Shown one piece after another: positions 61,403 through 64,000 of a stretch of DNA of 64,000 nt. The stretch is from Sphingobacterium gobiense. Its GTDB lineage: Bacteria; Bacteroidota; Bacteroidia; Sphingobacteriales; Sphingobacteriaceae. Numbering within the stretch: position 1 is the stretch's first letter; the number at the start of each line of letters is the position of its first letter. The stretch is from the NCBI RefSeq assembly GCF_002980575.1, contig NZ_PVBS01000001.1, positions 1,178,001-1,242,000 on the forward strand, written 5' to 3'. Position numbers and translations under genes: made by a program. The notes under the pieces were generated by a model. That model was not told where the DNA came from and did not search any database. It saw only the letters and a program-made list of their open reading frames with translations.

Positions 61403-61954
61403 TTATTTAATTAAGTCTTTCCATTTTGTCATTCTGTCTTTTAGATCTTTTGTTCGACCATCCACGCTGAAGGTACCGTCACCTTTGTGATGAAAAATGC
61501 GCTGTTCCTTTCTATCACTATTGACCCACGCCATCACAGCCTCGACAATAAATAGATTATATTTCTTTGATAAATCGGTATTTACAACCTTACATTCAAT
61601 GTTAGCAAGACATTGCTTTATCAACGGAGCCTTGACTTTTTCCGCATTTAAACCATCTAAACCGAATTCTTTAAATTTGTCTACGTCTGCGCCACTACAA
61701 TTTCCAATGTCTACGGCTTTTTCCATTAAATCCACACCAGGGATTCCAATAACGCACTCCTTGGTGCCCACCAGCGCTTTATAACTAAAATCCCATGGCC
61801 CAAGAATAAATGCGATTAACGGTGGATCGTGTTGAACCATCATATGAAATCCCATGGTCATTATATTATTTTTGCCTTGATCGGCCGTGGTAACAAGAAC
61901 CAGAGGCCCTGGTTCTAACCATCGTACTATTTTGTTCAACGGGAGATTTTTCAT
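61403..61954 (-). CDS. flavin reductase-family FMN-binding protein
   Basis: A 183-residue split-barrel flavoprotein. Recognisable elements are PGPLVLVTTADQGKNNIMTM at the N-terminus, GFHMMVQHDPPLIAFILGPW, ALVGTKECVIGIPGVDLMEK and IGNCSGADVDKF. These place it in the flavin reductase-like domain family (DIM6/NTAB), which includes FMN-dependent reductases and oxidases partnering monooxygenases. No partner is adjacent. It stands alone, with about 190 bases to catB and a long gap upstream. The substrate is unknown. Confidence 0.87.
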   Translation of the reverse strand: MKNLPLNKIVRWLEPGPLVLVTTADQGKNNIMTMGFHMMVQHDPPLIAFILGPWDFSYKALVGTKECVIGIPGVDLMEKAVDIGNCSGADVDKFKEFGLDGLNAEKVKAPLIKQCLANIECKVVNTDLSKKYNLFIVEAVMAWVNSDRKEQRIFHHKGDGTFSVDGRTKDLKDRMTKWKDLIK

Positions 61955-62344
61955 CTTTTTCCTTTTTAACGTATCAAATACTAATTTAGAGCAATAACTA
62001 GAATTCCGATTTACCCAATGGTAAAAAATAAGTGATGCAAATTTCCTACCACACTCTGTTCTGGAGTTTGCTGCTCGTCACCTTAGATCGTGGTACTGTT
62101 GCCTTTCCTCCTCAGTATTCTTAATACCTATATTTTAAACATTCCAGTTGACACCCATATTTTTTTTATTAGGAAATGCTTCAATTTTAATTTTGTCGAT
62201 TTCCCGATCAAGAAGCTCAATGAAAACGGTTTAAATTTCTATTCATGTTTACCTCGGCAGTATGACAGGAATAATTGTAAAAGCCTAATCGTGTGTTCAA
62301 TTGTCAGGACTAACCATCTCCACATCTTATACTCCATGGGTGTA
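61955..62344. other. gene-free stretch
   Basis: This 390-base AT-rich stretch contains no frame with convincing protein character on either strand, no strong hairpin with a T-tract and no promoter match that I could identify. A short plus-strand frame from 62090 lacks any coding signs. Confidence 0.5.
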
Positions 62345-62482
62345 TTACCATCGGGTTGCGTCCAATGTTAATAAACTGCGTACACCATCAATAGCTGTTT
62401 TACTTTCTGGATTTTTCCAATAAGCTTTTATGGGCTCCCAAGACAGAGGAACCAGATCTTCCTGCTCCTTTGGTAAGCCCTG
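62345..62482 (-). pseudogene. possible 3' remnant of a lost gene
   Basis: On the reverse strand 45 codons between two stops read with protein-like composition: QGLPKEQEDLVPLSWEPIKA then YWKNPESKTAIDGVRSLLTL, ending DATRW. There is no start codon and no family recognised. The position in a patchwork region makes a gene tail plausible, but chance is not excluded. Confidence 0.25.
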
Positions 62483-62525
62483 TTATTTTTCTCTCAATGA
62501 GTAACAGCAAAGACTTTCAGAACTC

Positions 62526-62891
62526 TTAAATAGTAATTCCACTTCCTCCAACTACTTTTATTCCTTCTGCAAATTTTTTCCAGAAACGGATATATCTGTA
62601 TCTAGCTTCAAAAGGCTCATTATTATAATTTCCTTTTAACTCTATCTGCAACGTAATGACCGCAAGGTCATCAATGATGTTCAGTTCTTCTACTTTTGGA
62701 ATGAGTTCCTCGACTTTTAAATTTCCCTCACGATAGGTTTGTAAATCCATTTCTTTAGTTATTGTCTCACCGCTCGGAATTATAAAAAGTAAATCAGCAT
62801 GCAAGAGGTTGTCGAGTACTTCCGTATTGCTATTTTTGATTGCTTCGTAAAGTGTATTCTCGAGATTTAAAATTTTATCCTTTGTTATCAT
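62526..62891 (-). CDS. NTF2-like / DUF4440-type small protein
   Basis: A 121-residue cone-shaped alpha/beta protein of the nuclear transport factor 2-like superfamily. The order of elements fits: an N-terminal helix LENTLYEAIKNSNTEVLDNL, then LHADLLFIIPSGETITKEMD (DUF4440-type hairpin), a helix-strand block with VEELNIIDDLAVITLQIELK, and a last strand pair RYRYIRFWKKFAEGIKVVGG. It may bind a small ligand or have weak enzymatic activity; function cannot be stated. It has no signal peptide. It is followed on the map by possible remnants and preceded by doxX (71-base gap). Confidence 0.82.
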   Translation of the reverse strand: MITKDKILNLENTLYEAIKNSNTEVLDNLLHADLLFIIPSGETITKEMDLQTYREGNLKVEELIPKVEELNIIDDLAVITLQIELKGNYNNEPFEARYRYIRFWKKFAEGIKVVGGSGITI

Positions 62892-62962
62892 TTCTTAGTT
62901 ATTATTTGTATTCACTAAACTTTCTTTTGTAAAACGTAGAAATTCGTGAATTGGAATCATAG

Positions 62963-63436
62963 TTATTGTTTAAGCTTAAGCCGTTTGTTTTTAGATATCA
63001 AACTGTCTATCGAATATTTTCCACTTCCCTGAATGAACAGTGCCAGACATAGACCCAGCATCAGCAAATGATATTCGAATCCTTCGCCCTCCTTATCTCC
63101 AAACCAGTTCATAAAAAAGCCATACGGAAGATGCTCCTTTAGAATAATTCCGATAAATAGGCCGCCCATTGCAATTGCCCACAAGCGCGATGCAAAGCCA
63201 ATCATCAATAAAATAGCTCCCAAAAACTCTATCAGAATAACCATCAGCGCCACCGGCCACGGTATGCCCATCTGTTGTAAGCCCTCCAATGTATTGACAA
63301 ATCCGAATCCACCAAACCAACCCAGCATAGCCCGCGCTCCGTGTGGAAACATAACGATGCCTATGGTAAGACGAATGATTAAACCTGTATAATCATTGTG
63401 TGTACTAAAAATTTTCTGTTTCATGATTTCTTTCAT
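62963..63436 (-). CDS. DoxX-family membrane protein
   Basis: A 157-residue inner-membrane protein with four hydrophobic helices (about 17-34, 55-77, 83-100 and 118-138). Family marks are LIIRLTIGIVMFPHGARAML, GIPWPVALMVILIEFLGAIL and LLMIGFASRLWAIAMGGLFI. DoxX-like proteins are linked to redox and thiol stress in some bacteria, though their activity is unresolved. Start could be 63436 or the second Met at 63424. It is 19 bases downstream of the gene at 63456, probably the same transcript. Confidence 0.9.
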   Translation of the reverse strand: MKEIMKQKIFSTHNDYTGLIIRLTIGIVMFPHGARAMLGWFGGFGFVNTLEGLQQMGIPWPVALMVILIEFLGAILLMIGFASRLWAIAMGGLFIGIILKEHLPYGFFMNWFGDKEGEGFEYHLLMLGLCLALFIQGSGKYSIDSLISKNKRLKLKQ

Positions 63437-63455
63437 TATTTGATGATAAAATTGT

Positions 63456-64000
63456 TCAAAATACTTTTCTCACGAAAAGTCCAAAGTTGCTATAGTTTGT
63501 TGCATAACGTCCGTACTGGTCAAAATTTGCGGCCAGTCCAAACTGTATACCTGAGGTGTCTATCCCTGCACGTGCATATTGATAACTCCGGCTATGTCCG
63601 TTCCGGTTCCATGTGGTCATATACTGAAAGCGGGCATATAGGTTTACAGGTCTGTTTACGGCTCCCTGATATTCAATAAAGCCCATAAGTTCGAAATTGG
63701 GGTCAGACCAGATATCCATCCTCGGGTAAACCAATACAGATGTTGTTTTCCCTTTCTGGAAATATTGGAAGAATACAGATGGTCTTACCCGATTTACGGG
63801 AGTGAAGATAGTGCCAACTCCTGATGTCCATCGTTTGCTCATCGCATACGAAAGGTAAGACTGGCTCATAATTTCATTCCCACGTTTTTTATCATAAGGT
63901 ATAAGAACCGACGAGGTGTGAAAGAAACCTAAGGGCTTTTCGGCACGGAATCGTCCGCCAAACGCATGCTGATAATAGTAGCTCGAATGACCTGCACTGA
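63456..64000 (-). CDS. outer-membrane-type hypothetical protein (partial, runs off right edge)
   Basis: The reverse-strand frame stays open from the window edge to the stop at 63456, 181 codons, so the start is outside the window; the internal Met at 63869 is not the start. The sequence is rich in alternating aromatic strands, for example HAFGGRFRAEKPLGFFHTSS, RPSVFFQYFQKGKTTSVLVY and PVNLYARFQYMTTWNRNGHS, and ends with a strand closing in Phe (FGLFVRKVF), typical of an outer-membrane beta-barrel. The family is not recognised. It is upstream of doxX. Confidence 0.7.
   Translation of the reverse strand, partial: SAGHSSYYYQHAFGGRFRAEKPLGFFHTSSVLIPYDKKRGNEIMSQSYLSYAMSKRWTSGVGTIFTPVNRVRPSVFFQYFQKGKTTSVLVYPRMDIWSDPNFELMGFIEYQGAVNRPVNLYARFQYMTTWNRNGHSRSYQYARAGIDTSGIQFGLAANFDQYGRYATNYSNFGLFVRKVF

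Noticed and set aside
62090..62371. 93-codon rightward frame in the gap before the NTF2-like gene
   Set aside because: Low-complexity hydrophobic start, many Asn/Phe/Cys, no similarity to a known family and no promoter.
1..64000. CRISPR arrays, tRNA or rRNA genes
   Set aside because: No regularly spaced direct repeats with spacers and no cloverleaf or rRNA-like sequence was seen on either strand.

Overview
The window is chromosomal DNA of a Bacteroidota bacterium, most likely a free-living or plant/soil-associated member of the Sphingobacteriaceae. The evidence is two SusC/SusD systems, each controlled by an ECF sigma factor and a FecR anti-sigma factor, SusC receptors carrying STN domains, several Bacteroidota-type promoters (TTG, about 19 bases, TAnnTTTG), and few strong Shine-Dalgarno sites. 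I saw no tRNA, rRNA, CRISPR array or intact insertion sequence.

Layout. 1-6.8 kb: housekeeping and small accessory genes (nuoD partial, nuoC, pdxH, yqgE, an MscS channel, an HxlR regulator with a divergent nitroreductase, a DUF1456 protein). 6.8-15.1 kb: nutrient-uptake locus 1 (sigma, FecR, SusC, SusD, DUF5017 lipoprotein, transcribed leftwards) with no enzyme attached. 15.3-17.7 kb: a serine hydrolase and a membrane-anchored EEP-family enzyme. 17.8-21.5 kb: the oxidative pentose-phosphate operon gnd-zwf-pgl. 21.5-25.1 kb: an SDR, a DUF6929-like protein, a lipoprotein and a cupin. 25.2-40.7 kb: locus 2, a polysaccharide utilization locus with a GH2 enzyme, sigma/FecR, SusC/SusD, two surface lipoproteins, a divergent GH115-like enzyme and a CE6-type esterase. 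The enzyme set suggests an acetylated, glucuronic-acid-bearing plant polysaccharide.

41-58 kb is the least conventional part. A lone LytTR regulator and a lipoprotein are followed by a rightward run: an unknown protein, a membrane protein, a sensor kinase and a NarL-type response regulator. Next comes a tightly packed four-gene operon: an unknown helical protein, a protein made of three fused phage tail-collar modules, a 2439-residue multi-LamG protein, and a PI-PLC-type phospholipase. None of the last three shows a signal peptide. A perfect 7-5-7 palindrome lies between the response regulator and this operon. My inference is a two-component-controlled secreted or assembled surface-binding and membrane-attacking system. 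The block is bracketed by two remnants of DUF4143-type ATPase genes, and further out by two copies of the 5' end of an outer-membrane barrel gene.

58-64 kb looks like a patchwork accessory region: a decayed ATPase gene with a three-site operator, an S41 protease, a TPR-fused rifampin ADP-ribosyltransferase (arr), a truncated barrel gene, catB (chloramphenicol acetyltransferase type), a flavin reductase-like protein, an NTF2-like protein, DoxX, and an outer-membrane protein that runs off the right edge.

Regulatory points of interest are a strong intrinsic terminator facing against locus 2, which suggests a DonS-like antisense RNA over the SusC leader, and a roughly 53-bp promoter-proximal element shared by the cupin and barrel genes.
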